Positions 1 to 11,120 of a DNA stretch of 64,000 nt are shown piece by piece (within the stretch, counting starts at the first letter, position 1; each line of letters starts with the position of its first letter). The position numbers and the translations under genes were made by a program. A model generated the notes under the pieces. It had not been told where the DNA came from, did not search any database, and worked only from the letters and a program-made list of their open reading frames with translations. This DNA comes from Caenimonas aquaedulcis. Its GTDB lineage: Bacteria; Pseudomonadota; Gammaproteobacteria; Burkholderiales; Burkholderiaceae_C. The stretch is from positions 504,022-568,021 of the forward strand of contig NZ_JADWYS010000001.1 of NCBI RefSeq assembly GCF_015831345.1. The letters run 5' to 3'.

Positions 1-2
1 GC

Positions 3-923
3 CTCACGGCCATGCAGCTGTCCGCGGTGATCTCCTCGCGGTGGTTCGTCGCGCGGCGGGGCCTGGTCGTGGGCCTCATGAGCGGCGCGGTGGCCACGGG
101 CACGCTCATCTTCATGCCCCTGGCCGCGTGGGTGGCGGAGCGCTACGGCTGGCGCGTGGCGCTCGCCATCCCCAGCGTGGGCGCGCTCGTGAGCTGGACG
201 CTGTTCATGTGGCTCGCCCATGACCGCCCGCAGGATGTCGGGCTGCCCGCGTTCGGGCAGGCGCAGATGACGCCCGTCCCGCCGGTGCCCACGCACAACT
301 TCGTGCGGCTCACCTTCGATGCGCTGCAACTGGGCGTGCGCAACTGGGTGTTCTGGGTGCTGGTGTTCACGTTCGGCATCTGCGGCATCTCCAGCTTCGG
401 CCTGACGCAGGCGCACCTTGTGCCCTTCTGCGGGGACCTCGGCTTGCCCCTGGCTGCGTCGGCGTGGTTGCTGGCGGTGATCGGCGTGTGCGACCTGATC
501 GGCACCATCGGCTCCGGCTGGCTGTCGGACCGCTACGACAACCGCTGGCTGCTGGCCTGGTACTACGGCCTGCGCGGCCTCGCGCTGCTATGGCTCGTGA
601 TGTCGGACGTGTCGATGGTGGGGCTCACCATCTTCGCGGTCATCTACGGCCTGGACTTCATCGCCACCGTCCCGCCATCGGTGAAGCTGACGGTGCAGAC
701 CTTCGGGCTGGAGATGGGGCCCGCGGTGTTCGCGTGGATCTTCGCCTCGCACCACGTGGCCGCGGGCGTGATGGCGTTTGGCACGGGTGTGAGCCGGGAT
801 GTGCTCGGGACTTATGCGCCGGCGTTTTTGCTGGCCGGCGTGATGTGCCTGGTGGCTGTGGCAAGCCTGGGGACCCTGAGGAAGGCGTCAGGCGTTCTGC
901 TCACTCGTCCTTCATCCCCGTAG
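3..923 (+). CDS. MFS transporter, 5' end missing
   Basis: Probable inner-membrane secondary transporter of the major facilitator superfamily; substrate unknown. The reading frame is already open at base 3, so the true start lies before the window. The visible part would begin in the first six-helix bundle, and a complete MFS protein of about 400 residues would need roughly 100 more. The visible part has several hydrophobic helices and a central hydrophilic loop containing DRPQDVGLPAFG, which resembles the inter-bundle loop of many MFS proteins. A second set of helices follows. The C-terminus runs into the convergent Bug gene and the two coding regions overlap by 23 bases (901-923). The family is clear from the helix pattern and glycine-rich motifs; specificity cannot be read from this fragment. 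Confidence 0.8.
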   Translation, partial: LTAMQLSAVISSRWFVARRGLVVGLMSGAVATGTLIFMPLAAWVAERYGWRVALAIPSVGALVSWTLFMWLAHDRPQDVGLPAFGQAQMTPVPPVPTHNFVRLTFDALQLGVRNWVFWVLVFTFGICGISSFGLTQAHLVPFCGDLGLPLAASAWLLAVIGVCDLIGTIGSGWLSDRYDNRWLLAWYYGLRGLALLWLVMSDVSMVGLTIFAVIYGLDFIATVPPSVKLTVQTFGLEMGPAVFAWIFASHHVAAGVMAFGTGVSRDVLGTYAPAFLLAGVMCLVAVASLGTLRKASGVLLTRPSSP

Positions 924-1866
924 CCTTCACCACCGCCCCCAGACGCGCCCGCTCCTCACCGACGAACTTCACGAAGGACGCGCGATTGCCGCCGATCGGC
1001 TCGATGCCCATGCCCTTCAGCCGCTCTGCGATCGCCGGCGTCTTCATCGCCGCATCGACGGCCGCGGCCATCTTGTCGAGGATCGCGTCGGGCGTGCCGC
1101 GCGGCGCATGGATGCCGGCCCAGTGCGCGATGCGAAGCTCGTCGTAGCCCTGCTCCTGCGCGGTCGACAGTTGCGGGTACGCCGAGATGCGCGTCGTCCA
1201 GGTGTCCGCCAGCGCCTTGAGCTTGCCGCTCTTGAGGAAACCCAGCGCGACGATGCTCGCCTCGGAGGTGGCTTCCACCTGCTTGCTCAGCACCGCGGTG
1301 ATCGATTCCGATCCGCTCTTGTAGGGAACGATGTCCAGCTTCGCGCCGTATTTCGTTTCGAGCACGCCGGAGACGAAGTGCGGCGTGCTGCCGGTGCCGG
1401 CCGTGGCCCAATGGAAGCCCGGGCCCTTCTGCGAGGCGGCGATGAACTCCTTGAGGTTGTTGTACGGCGCATCGGCCGGCACCAGCACCACGGACGGCGC
1501 GAGGCCGATCATCGCGACGGGCACGAGGTCGCTGTCCTTGTACGGCATGGTCTTCTTGATCATGCTGTTGGAGATGACGCCGGCGGCGCTGATGAGGAAG
1601 GTATAGCCATCGGGCGCGGCCTTGGACACGAGGTCCGCGCCCAGTGTCGTGCTGCCGCCCGGCTTGTTCTCGACGATCACGGGCTGGCCCAGCGCCTGGG
1701 ACGCGCCTTCGGCCGCGGCACGCGCCAGCAGGTCGTTGGCGCCGCCCGCGGAGAACGGCACGATGAGGTGGATCGGCTTGGTCGGCCAGGCCTGGGCGAA
1801 GGCGCCGGTGGCGGCGAGCGTGGCGGCAAGGCCGGCGGCGAGTGCGAAGCGGCGGGATAGGCGCAT
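901..1866 (-). CDS. Bug family tripartite tricarboxylate transporter substrate-binding protein
   Basis: Periplasmic solute-binding protein of 321 residues. It starts with a Sec signal peptide (MRLSRRF, then an Ala/Leu-rich core ending at AFAQA) and continues with the family hallmark WPTKPIHLIVPFSAGG near residues 27-42. Bug proteins are greatly expanded in Burkholderiales and bind small carboxylates, amides or amino acids; most lack dedicated transporter genes nearby, and none is seen here. The gene lies 37 bases downstream of the cytosine deaminase on the same strand, so cotranscription is plausible and a pyrimidine-related ligand is conceivable but unproven. The 3' end overlaps the convergent MFS gene by 23 bases. 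Confidence 0.9.
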   Translation of the reverse strand: MRLSRRFALAAGLAATLAATGAFAQAWPTKPIHLIVPFSAGGANDLLARAAAEGASQALGQPVIVENKPGGSTTLGADLVSKAAPDGYTFLISAAGVISNSMIKKTMPYKDSDLVPVAMIGLAPSVVLVPADAPYNNLKEFIAASQKGPGFHWATAGTGSTPHFVSGVLETKYGAKLDIVPYKSGSESITAVLSKQVEATSEASIVALGFLKSGKLKALADTWTTRISAYPQLSTAQEQGYDELRIAHWAGIHAPRGTPDAILDKMAAAVDAAMKTPAIAERLKGMGIEPIGGNRASFVKFVGEERARLGAVVKATGMKDE

Positions 1867-1903
1867 GGATGTCTCCTGTACGACGAAATCTGAATTGAGC
1901 GCG

Positions 1904-3151
1904 CTAGCTTAGCGCTTTGGACAAGCTCGGCCGTACCTCGGGGGAATGCGCCAGGCATTGCCCGCGAGACCACACTTTCAGCCGATGCGCGCGCAGGCGG
2001 ATCGCTTCCACCACATCGCGCGCTTGCAGCAGCACGAAGCTCGCGCCGCAGCCTGCCGCGATGCCGTAGCCCTGCAGTCCCATGACCTTCGCCGGGTTCG
2101 CCGTCACGGCGTCGAAGCTCGCCTGGATGCCCTTCACGCTCGTCATCTGCGCAACGTGCAACCCCATGTGCGCAACGTCCAGCATGTCGCCGGCCCCGAG
2201 GGGATACCACGGGTCCATCACGCAGTCGTGACCGAAGGCGACCGTGACGCCGCCGGCCATCAGCTCGGGCACGCGCGTCATCCCGCGGCGCTTCGGGTAG
2301 GTGTCGTGCCGCCCCTGCAGGGTGATGTTGATCAGTGGATTCGCGATGACGCTCACACCGCTTTCCGCGATGAGCGGGATCAGCTTGCTCACGTAGTAGT
2401 TGTCCATGCTGTGCATGCTGGTGCAGTGGCTGCCCGTCACGCGGCCCTGCAGGCCCAGGCGCTGCGCCTCGAAGGCCAGCGTCTCGATGTGCCGGCTCAT
2501 CGGGTCGTCGGTCTCGTCGCAGTGCATGTCCACGCGCTTGCCGCGCTCCGCCGCGATCTCGCACAGCAGCTTCACGCTGGCCGCGCCTTCGCTCATGGTG
2601 CGTTCGAAGTGCGGGATGCCACCGACGAGGTCCACGCCGAGGTCGAGCGCCTTCTCCAGGTTTGCGACGCCGCCCTTGCTGCGCAGGACGCCGTCCTGCG
2701 GGAAGGCCACGAGTTCCAGGTTGACGATGCCCGCCACGCGCTTTTTCACCTCCAGCAGCGCCTCCACGGCGAGAAGGCTGGGGTCGCTCGTATCCACGTG
2801 GCTGCGGATGTTCAGCAGGCCCTTCGCCACGGCCATGTCGCAGTAGCGCAGGGCACGCTGGATGATGGCGTCCTGCACCAGCGTCGGCTTCAGCTCGCCC
2901 CAGAGCTGGATACCTTCCAGCAGCGTGCCGCTTTCGTTCACGCGCGGACTGCCGTAAGTGAGCGTGGAATCCATGTGGAAGTGCGCGTCGCAAAACGGCG
3001 GGGCCAGCAGGTGGCCCATCGCGTCGTGCGTCTCCGCGGCGGGGGCGGTCAGGCCCTGCGTGACTTCGACGATCTTTCCCGCCTGCACCGCCACGGACAT
3101 GTCGGTACGCCCATCGGGCAAGGTGGCATGGGTGACGAGGAGGTCGAGCAT
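1904..3151 (-). CDS. codA: cytosine deaminase-like amidohydrolase (CodA family)
   Basis: Metal-dependent amidohydrolase of 415 residues, probably converting cytosine to uracil and ammonia in the cytoplasm. Metal-site motifs are present in order: DAHFHMD (His57 and His59), HCDETDD, GSHCTSMHSM, and FGHDCVMDPWYPLG with the catalytic Asp. The last motif, MLDVAHMGLHV, and the late YGIAAG segment align well with E. coli CodA as I remember it. The residue after the catalytic Asp is Cys, where E. coli CodA has a second Asp that tunes base specificity, so related bases are possible substrates. The start is an ATG 2 bases after the HupE-like stop, suggesting an operon with the TPR and HupE genes. The supply of uracil would fit the upp/URC genes 2.4 kb away. 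Confidence 0.82.
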   Translation of the reverse strand: MLDLLVTHATLPDGRTDMSVAVQAGKIVEVTQGLTAPAAETHDAMGHLLAPPFCDAHFHMDSTLTYGSPRVNESGTLLEGIQLWGELKPTLVQDAIIQRALRYCDMAVAKGLLNIRSHVDTSDPSLLAVEALLEVKKRVAGIVNLELVAFPQDGVLRSKGGVANLEKALDLGVDLVGGIPHFERTMSEGAASVKLLCEIAAERGKRVDMHCDETDDPMSRHIETLAFEAQRLGLQGRVTGSHCTSMHSMDNYYVSKLIPLIAESGVSVIANPLINITLQGRHDTYPKRRGMTRVPELMAGGVTVAFGHDCVMDPWYPLGAGDMLDVAHMGLHVAQMTSVKGIQASFDAVTANPAKVMGLQGYGIAAGCGASFVLLQARDVVEAIRLRAHRLKVWSRGQCLAHSPEVRPSLSKALS

Positions 3152-3153
3152 GG

Positions 3154-4284
3154 CTAGAACGGTCCCTGGAAGTCGAACGCGCGCTGGATGAACCAGTAGA
3201 GCGCCACGATGGCGATGAGGACGGAGCCGACCGGCATCACGCCCCTAAGGTAGAACTTCGTGCCGCGCAGCCAGAACGCGAGCGGCACGAAGCACACGAC
3301 GATCGCCATCTGGCCCGCTTCCACGCCGAGGTTGAAGCCGACCAACGCGAGCGCGAGCGCGCCCTGCGGCAAGCCGAGGTCCGCCAGGGCCGACGCGAAG
3401 CCGAAGCCGTGGATCAGCCCGAACACGAAAGCCATCACCCAGCGCCGCTTCTCGATCGAGCCGCGCAGGTTGTTCAGCGCCGCGACGATGATCGACGCCG
3501 CGATGGTCGATTCCACGAAACGCGAGGGCAGGCTGATGAAGCCGAGCACGGCCAGGCTGAGCGTGATCGAGTGGGCGAGCGTGAAGGCCGTCACCACCTT
3601 CAGCACCTCGAGCAGCGATTTCTTCAGGCTGGGCGCCGGCTCCCACCTGCCCGCCATGCGGATCAGGACGGCGGGCAGCAGCAGCGACAGCAGAAAGAGG
3701 ATGTGGTCGTATCCCATCCAGATGTGCCAGACGCCTTCCACGACGTATTGCTTGAGCGTCTCGCCCGCGCTCGGCGCCTGCAGCTGCAGGCCCTGCTCGG
3801 CGGAATCGGTGCTGAAGACCAGCGGCTGCGCGCTGGCGGAGCCGGGCGCGATCCATTGCACGAGTCCGCGGTGGGTCGGGTCCACGTCGAACAGCAGCGA
3901 GTAGTTCAGCTTCAGGCCGCTGCGCAGGTGAGGGCAGGGCGCGGCGAGCGTGAGCACCGCGTAAGTGCCGTCGCTGTGATGGTCGAGCTGCATGTCGCCG
4001 GACGCCGCGGGCACGCATGCCGCGTTGCCACCGGTGATCGCGAGATGGTCGATGGCGTATCGCGTGATGTCGTTGCCGCGCTGCTTCACCTCGCCCCAGG
4101 TCAACTCCCCGTTGCCGTCGCGGTCCAGTTGCAGCACGTAGTCGAGGTCGCGCAGGGCGATGTCCCAGCGGATGAGGACGCGCTCTTCTTCGGCGCGCAC
4201 GGTGAGGTAGCTGTCGCTCGGCTTGTGCGCCCAGGCCGGCATCAGCACCACCATCGACGCGATGAACAGGAGCCAGCGTTTCAT
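3154..4284 (-). CDS. HupE/UreJ-like membrane protein with EF-hand loop
   Basis: Probable inner-membrane protein of 376 residues. A signal peptide (residues 1-19, ending AWA) precedes an exported domain of about 170 residues, then about six to seven helices from near residue 185, containing HIWMGYDHILFLLSLLLP and FGLIHGFGFASAL. This layout matches the HupE/UreJ_2 family, whose members are suggested metal (nickel or cobalt) permeases or regulators; function here is unproven. The exported domain carries a canonical EF-hand loop DRDGNGELTWGE (residues 54-65), with acidic or Asn ligands at positions 1, 3, 5 and 12 and Gly at position 6, so calcium binding is likely. The start overlaps the TPR gene stop by 4 bases (ATGA). 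Histidines in the helices (DH, AHS, HG) could be metal ligands. Confidence 0.75.
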   Translation of the reverse strand: MKRWLLFIASMVVLMPAWAHKPSDSYLTVRAEEERVLIRWDIALRDLDYVLQLDRDGNGELTWGEVKQRGNDITRYAIDHLAITGGNAACVPAASGDMQLDHHSDGTYAVLTLAAPCPHLRSGLKLNYSLLFDVDPTHRGLVQWIAPGSASAQPLVFSTDSAEQGLQLQAPSAGETLKQYVVEGVWHIWMGYDHILFLLSLLLPAVLIRMAGRWEPAPSLKKSLLEVLKVVTAFTLAHSITLSLAVLGFISLPSRFVESTIAASIIVAALNNLRGSIEKRRWVMAFVFGLIHGFGFASALADLGLPQGALALALVGFNLGVEAGQMAIVVCFVPLAFWLRGTKFYLRGVMPVGSVLIAIVALYWFIQRAFDFQGPF

Positions 4285-5468
4285 CGCGTCGCTCCCTTGG
4301 CCGCCAGCTGGTCGGCCAGCTTCGTGAATGACGCATCCTGGTAGTGCGATTCGCGCAGCCAGTCGAGCGCCGGCTGCGCCGCCTTGGGCTGGTTGGCCGC
4401 GAGGGCCGTGCGCATGAGGATCTCCGCGTCGCGCGATTCCTTCTGCTGCGTGTAATTGCGGGTCGCGTAGGCGAGCGCCTTGTCGGGCCGGCCTTCGACA
4501 TCGAGCTCGAAGCGCGCGGCCTCCTGCTCATGCAGGCGGTCGCCGCGCAGCGCGGCGGCGTCGAAGCGCTCGCGCAATTGTGACGCCCAGTTGGCGGCGC
4601 GTGAATCCTTCGCCGCCTTGCCCGCGAGCGCGAGGCGCAGCAGCAGCACGTCGGAGCGTTCCCAGTCCGCGAGCAGCTTGATCGCCTCGGGGGAGCGGTT
4701 TTGCGAGATGAGGAAATCCGACCAGGCGCCGAGCAGGAACTGGTCGGTCACGCCGAGCTTCAAGGCCTCCTTGAAGTGCGCTTCGGCTTCGGCGGGTTGC
4801 CCGAGGCGGATCGCCATCTCCGCCAGGCGCGTCTGCGCCCACAGCTGCAGTTCGGGCGCCGTGGCGCCGGCGGCCGCGACTTCCTTCTTCAACGCCGCGT
4901 AGGCTTCCGGCAGGTGCCCTGTCGCTGCCTGGACGTAGGCCGTGCAGCCTTGCGCGAACAGCGGATGCGTGAGCGGGACCAGCTTGGTGCACTCGGAGAG
5001 CGACTCGGGATATCTGGCTTGCACCATATCGATGGCGGCGCGCCAGGCGATCGGTTCCGCGGATTGCGGATCGAGCTCGCTGGCCTTCGACAGGCTCTTC
5101 ATCGCGCCCTCGAAGTCGTGGCTGTACTGCTGGAGGAGGCCGCGCGCGAGCCAGAAGTTGGCGTCCTTCGCGGACGACCGCTCGGCCGGGTTCAGCGCGG
5201 CGGCCGCATACCCGACATAGCGCGGGTCGCCCTGCGCCATGGCGAGGTCGAAATAGCGCCGTGCGATTTCGATGCGCAGCGCGCTGTCCTCGGGCTTCGC
5301 GATCAACTGCTTGCGCAGGGAGTCGACGCGGCGAATGGAAGGATCGTTGGCGGTGGAAGGCAGGCGCTCGACGACTTCGCTGTCGGACTTGGGGGTGAAG
5401 GGAGCGGCAGTGGCGCTGAATGCTGCGCATACTGCGGCAGCCAGGAGCATCGCTGGGACTTTATGCAT
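4281..5468 (-). CDS. exported tetratricopeptide repeat protein
   Basis: Protein of 395 residues with a signal peptide (MHKVPAMLLAAAVCAAFSA, cleavage near TAAPF). The rest is helical with TPR-like units, for example near residues 100-135, where ANFWLARGLLQQYSHDFEGA is followed by LSKASELDPQSAEPIAWRAA, and again near 205-240. It is probably a periplasmic or membrane-bound scaffold. It is translationally coupled to the HupE-like gene (4-base overlap), and the pair may form one functional unit; the partner is not identified. The promoter should lie in 5469-5587, a stretch largely occupied by a long inverted repeat. No enzymatic motif was seen. Confidence 0.75.
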   Translation of the reverse strand: MHKVPAMLLAAAVCAAFSATAAPFTPKSDSEVVERLPSTANDPSIRRVDSLRKQLIAKPEDSALRIEIARRYFDLAMAQGDPRYVGYAAAALNPAERSSAKDANFWLARGLLQQYSHDFEGAMKSLSKASELDPQSAEPIAWRAAIDMVQARYPESLSECTKLVPLTHPLFAQGCTAYVQAATGHLPEAYAALKKEVAAAGATAPELQLWAQTRLAEMAIRLGQPAEAEAHFKEALKLGVTDQFLLGAWSDFLISQNRSPEAIKLLADWERSDVLLLRLALAGKAAKDSRAANWASQLRERFDAAALRGDRLHEQEAARFELDVEGRPDKALAYATRNYTQQKESRDAEILMRTALAANQPKAAQPALDWLRESHYQDASFTKLADQLAAKGATR

Positions 5469-5484
5469 CGGGGTGAGTTTTTTT

Positions 5485-5582
5485 GGACGCAGAATTCGCA
5501 GAAGTTACGCAGAATGAAGACAAGAAAAAGAAATTGAATTTTCTGGGCTTCTTTCTGCGTAACTTCTGCGAATTCTGCGTCC
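5485..5582. repeat. 98-base element with perfect 30-base inverted arms
   Basis: Left arm 5485-5514 and right arm 5553-5582 are exact reverse complements, separated by 38 A/T-rich bases. Each arm contains CGCAGAA three times (5488, 5497 and 5508 in the left arm). The RNA would fold into a very stable hairpin. No T-run follows the hairpin in either reading direction (on the minus strand it is followed by A residues), so it is not a standard intrinsic terminator. It sits between the stop of upp and the start of the TPR gene and is best explained as a REP- or MITE-like intergenic repeat. A bidirectional transcription barrier or mRNA-stabilising stem is the alternative. Confidence 0.85.
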
Positions 5583-5587
5583 TTGCC

Positions 5588-6217
<630 letters not shown>

Positions 6218-6224
6218 GATGGAA

Positions 6225-7486
6225 TTAAAACACCGTGCCGTCGCTCATCACCTGCAGGGGCGGCAGCCCGCCACGCTTTCGCAGCGCGAGCTCCCGTCCG
6301 GCGGCCCAGGTGCCGCCTTCCAGCACGCAGGCGAGCGGCATCTGCGTCTCGGACAGCCCCATGTGCTTGCGCACCCCATGGGCGACGTCGTCCATCAATG
6401 CGACCGTCAACGCGCGCCACTCCACGATGATCTCGTCGCCCGGGTGCCAGACCTGCTGCGCGGCCGCCTCGTCGCGCAGGCGCAAGAGGCCGCTGTCGAT
6501 CAGCAGCCCTCCGTTGCGGTATTCGGGCAGGGCGGTGAGCTGCTCGAGCCCGCGCACCTGCACGCCGGACCACTCGAAGGGTTCGATCAGCGAGTAGGTG
6601 AGCCACTGCGACAGCTTGTGGAACGGCATCCACCCGTCGGTAAGACCTTCACCGCGCACGGCCGAATGCCGCCAGCAATCGCCCAGCGGCACGGTGCCGA
6701 TGGCATTGCCGGACGGCCAGATGCCCGAGAGCGACATGAGGAGTTGCGACAGGATGTCGTGCGCCTGCACGCTGGCGGTGTGCGGCACGCCGGGCCCGTT
6801 GGGGCTGATCATCATGTCGAAGAGGCCGCTGGGCCGCCCGGCACCGCCGAAGACCTCGGGCTGCTCGCCCATGACTTCGCCCAGGCGCCGCAGGAGCGTC
6901 GCTCGCTCCGCCAGGCCTACGAGCCGGTTGTGCTCGGCCGCCTGGAACGCGGTCGCCAAATGTTCCGTCAGCAGCGCACGCAACCCGTTCATGTCGACCT
7001 GGTACGGATGCTTCGGGTCACTGGAGAACATGCCGGACGTGAAGGCATGGAAGCTTGCGATGCCGAGGCCTTCCGAGCGCGTGAACACCTTGCCCGACGC
7101 CGGTTCCGTGTACTTCCAATCCGCGCCCGCGCCGCCGTCGAGCAGCACGCTCACCACGGCGAGGTCGATCAGCGCGTGCGCCCGTTCGGTGGGTGGCAGG
7201 TCCGCGAGCAGCGTGTCGAGCTGCGCCTTGCGGTCGACGCCGCCCGCCTCGAAATGGCGCCAGCGGCTGTGCACGGGGATGTGTCCGCGGGGATAGCGCG
7301 TCTTGGAAGCGCTCGCCACTTCGTGCACGGCGGTGTCCATGAAGCCCTCGTCCACCACGAACCACGACGACTCGCCGTGCCGTGCGCGGGACAGCAGGTG
7401 CCGCGCGCGGTCGCGGATGGCGGACGTCTTGCGCAGCGCGGAGGCGGCCGCGTACGCCTCTTCCTGGTGCGATCCGAGGTGCGTGC

Positions 7487-7490
<4 letters not shown>
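6225..7490 (-). CDS. URC4/urg3 family protein (DUF1688)
   Basis: Protein of 421 residues starting [13 protein letters not shown], in a 4-base overlap (ATGA) with the upstream URC1 gene. It resembles the DUF1688 family that includes yeast URC4 and Aspergillus Urg3, required for growth on uracil through the URC pathway; the reaction is not settled to my knowledge. Conserved-looking stretches include [37 protein letters not shown] and [19 protein letters not shown]. There is no signal peptide, so it is probably cytoplasmic. Its position between URC1 and upp is the strongest functional evidence. Confidence 0.9.
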
Positions 7491-8755
<1,265 letters not shown>

Positions 8756-8796
8756 GGGGTGCACTGCAAAAGCACCAATGTACCCTTGTGGAGGGC

Positions 8797-10332
8797 CTAG
8801 CGCCGCTTGCTGCCCATGATGCCACCGAGGACGCCGCGGATGATCTCGCGGCCCACGGTGCTGCCGATGGTGCGCACCGCCGACCGCGCCATGCTTTCGG
8901 CCAGGCCCTCGTGCTTGCCGCCTCGCGGGCCGGTGCTGCCGAAGAGGACGTCGCCCAGGCCGCCGAGGATGCCGCCGCCCGCAGCCGGCGCCCCCGCGTT
9001 GCCCGCCGGCTTGCTTTCGCCCGCGGTGGTGGTGCCGCCCGCGGAAGGCGCCGATTCGGTGCGTCCCTTGAGCTTCTCGTAGGCCGACTCGCGGTCCACC
9101 GTTTTCTCGTACACGCCTGCGACGATCGAGTTCGCGATCAACGCCTTGCGCTGCTCCGGCGTGATCGGGCCGATCTGGCTGCCGGGCGGGATCACGAACA
9201 CGCGCTCGGTCACGCTGGGGCGGCCCTTGGAATCCAGCAGGCTCACCAGTGCCTCGCCGACCGCGAGCTCCGTGATGGCCGTTTCGATGTCGAGGCCCGG
9301 CTTCTGGCGCATCGTCTGCGCCGTCGCCTTCACCGCCTTCTGGTCGCGCGGGGTGTAGGCGCGCAGGGCGTGCTGCACGCGGTTGCCCAGTTGCGCGAGC
9401 ACGCTGTCGGGAATGTCCAGCGGGTTCTGCGTCACGAAGTACACGCCGACGCCCTTGGAGCGCACCAGCCGCACGACGAGCTCGATGCGCTCGAGCAGGA
9501 TTTTCGGCGCCTCGTCGAAGAGCAGGTGCGCCTCGTCGAAGAAGAAGACGAGCTTGGGCTTGTCCGGGTCGCCGATCTCGGGCAGCTGCTCGAAAAGCTC
9601 GGAGAGCATCCACAGCAGGAAGGTCGCGTACAGGCGCGGCGAATTGAGCAGCTTGTCGGCGGTGAGGATGTTGACGATGCCGCGGCCCTTGTCGTCCGTC
9701 TGCAGGAAGTCCTGGATGTTGAGCATCGGCTCGCCGAAGAACTTCTCGCCGCCCTGTGTCTCGATCTGCAGCAGGCCGCGCTGGATGATGCCGACGCTCG
9801 CGGCGCTGATGTTGCCGTAGCGGGTGGTGAATTCGCTCGCGTTGTCGCCGACGTGCTGCAGCATCGCGCGCAGGTCCTTGAGGTCGAGCAGCAGCAGGCC
9901 GTTGTCGTCCGCGATCTTGAAGACGATGTTGAGCACGCCCGACTGCGTCTCGTTCAGCCCCAGCATGCGGCCCAGCAGGAGCGGGCCCATGTCAGAGACC
10001 GTCGCGCGCACGGGATGGCCCTGCTCGCCGAAGACGTCCCAGAGCGTCGTCGGCGCCGCGAAGGGCTCGGGGGAGGGCAGTCCGCGCTCCTTGATGATGT
10101 CCGCGAGCTTGCCTTCGATCTTCCCGGCCTGCGAGATGCCGGTGAGGTCGCCCTTCACGTCGGCCATGAAGACGGGCACGCCGAGCTTCGAAAAGTTCTC
10201 GGCCAGCGTCTGCAGCGTGACGGTCTTGCCGGTGCCGGTGGCTCCGGTGATGAGGCCGTGGCGATTGGCCAGGCCCGGCAGCAGGAAGCACTCTGTCTGC
10301 GCATTCTTCGCGAGGAGGATCGGGTCGGGCAT
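8797..10332 (-). CDS. HerA-like helicase/ATPase, DUF853 family (YjgR type)
   Basis: Protein of 511 residues starting [10 protein letters not shown], followed by [16 protein letters not shown] with Walker A at residues 30-37. A Walker-B-like run, [18 protein letters not shown], and a later [19 protein letters not shown] segment match E. coli YjgR closely in my memory. The C-terminal tail is rich in Gly/Ala and then basic (near 430-511). Members are hexameric FtsK/HerA-type ATPases of unclear role, thought to act on DNA. An in-frame upstream ATG at 10422 would overlap the yebC start and gives an unrelated N-terminus, so the ATG at 10332 was chosen. Divergent from yebC with 65 bases between them. 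Confidence 0.9.
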   Translation of the reverse strand: MPDPILLAKNAQTECFLLPGLANRHGLITGATGTGKTVTLQTLAENFSKLGVPVFMADVKGDLTGISQAGKIEGKLADIIKERGLPSPEPFAAPTTLWDVFGEQGHPVRATVSDMGPLLLGRMLGLNETQSGVLNIVFKIADDNGLLLLDLKDLRAMLQHVGDNASEFTTRYGNISAASVGIIQRGLLQIETQGGEKFFGEPMLNIQDFLQTDDKGRGIVNILTADKLLNSPRLYATFLLWMLSELFEQLPEIGDPDKPKLVFFFDEAHLLFDEAPKILLERIELVVRLVRSKGVGVYFVTQNPLDIPDSVLAQLGNRVQHALRAYTPRDQKAVKATAQTMRQKPGLDIETAITELAVGEALVSLLDSKGRPSVTERVFVIPPGSQIGPITPEQRKALIANSIVAGVYEKTVDRESAYEKLKGRTESAPSAGGTTTAGESKPAGNAGAPAAGGGILGGLGDVLFGSTGPRGGKHEGLAESMARSAVRTIGSTVGREIIRGVLGGIMGSKRR

Positions 10333-10348
10333 GACATCAAAAGTAAAA

Positions 10349-10362
10349 TGGGAGGTATCCCA
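10349..10362. promoter_or_regulatory. short inverted repeat between divergent yebC and yjgR-type gene
   Basis: TGGGA-GGTA-TCCCA forms a 5-base inverted repeat in the only A/T-rich part of the 65-base divergent gap, next to AATATAT. Both promoters must lie in or near this gap. It could be an operator or a chance repeat; no known regulator consensus was recognised. Confidence 0.3.
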
Positions 10363-10397
10363 ATATATCAACGCAACGCAGAAAAGAAGGGTTCCCC

Positions 10398-11120
10398 GTG
10401 GCCGGACACAGCAAATGGGCAAACATCCAGCACCGAAAGGGGCGCCAGGACGAAAAGCGCGGCAAGATCTGGACCCGCGTGATCCGTGAAATCATGGTGG
10501 CGGCGCGGCAGGGCGGCGGCGACCTCGCGATCAACCCGCGCCTGCGGCTGGCGGTGGAGAAGGCCAAGGCGGCGAACATGCCCGCCGACACGATCAAGCG
10601 CAACATCGACAAGGCGACCGGCAACCTCGAAGGCGTGCACTACGAGGAGATCCGCTACGAAGGCTACGGCTTCGGCGGCGCGGCCATCCTGGTGGACACC
10701 ATGACGGACAACAAGGTGCGCACCGTGGCCGAGGTACGCCACGCGTTCAGCAAGTACGGCGGCAGCATGGGCACCGCCGGGTCGGTGGTGTTCCAGTTCA
10801 AGAACGTGGGCCAGCTCATCCTGGCGCCGGGCACGAGCGAAGACAAGGTGATGGAAGTCGCGCTGGACGCCGGCGCCGACGACGTGATGTCCGATGCCGA
10901 TGGCGCGATCGAGGTGCTGACTTCTCCCGCCCAGCTCGAGGCCGTGAAGAACGCGCTGGAAGCCGCGGGCCTCAAACCCGAGGTGGCCGAGGTGACGATG
11001 CGGCCGGAGAACACGATCGAACTGAAGGGCGACGACGCCGCGAAGATGCAGAAACTACTCGACGTCCTCGAGGACCTGGACGACGTGCAGGACGTTTTCC
11101 ACAACGCGGAAATTCTATGA
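10398..11120 (+). CDS. yebC: YebC/PmpR family regulator
   Basis: Protein of 240 residues with the family N-terminus [18 protein letters not shown] and a typical [19 protein letters not shown] core. The usual length is 240-250. Bacterial YebC proteins have been described as DNA-binding regulators (PmpR) and, more recently, as translation factors aiding proline-rich sequences; cytoplasmic. The start is GTG at 10398, supported by an AAGAAGGG ribosome site upstream and by conservation of the N-terminal AGHSKW. It overlaps purD by 4 bases (ATGA) and heads a long plus-strand operon. Confidence 0.96.
   Translation: MAGHSKWANIQHRKGRQDEKRGKIWTRVIREIMVAARQGGGDLAINPRLRLAVEKAKAANMPADTIKRNIDKATGNLEGVHYEEIRYEGYGFGGAAILVDTMTDNKVRTVAEVRHAFSKYGGSMGTAGSVVFQFKNVGQLILAPGTSEDKVMEVALDAGADDVMSDADGAIEVLTSPAQLEAVKNALEAAGLKPEVAEVTMRPENTIELKGDDAAKMQKLLDVLEDLDDVQDVFHNAEIL

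Noticed and set aside
5485..5582. Long inverted repeat as an intrinsic terminator for upp
   Set aside because: Hairpin is followed by A residues in the direction of upp transcription, not by a U-run; listed as a repeat instead.
10333..10422. Longer N-terminus for the HerA-like gene starting at 10422
   Set aside because: It would run into the yebC start and translates to an unrelated sequence; family members start with the motif at 10332.
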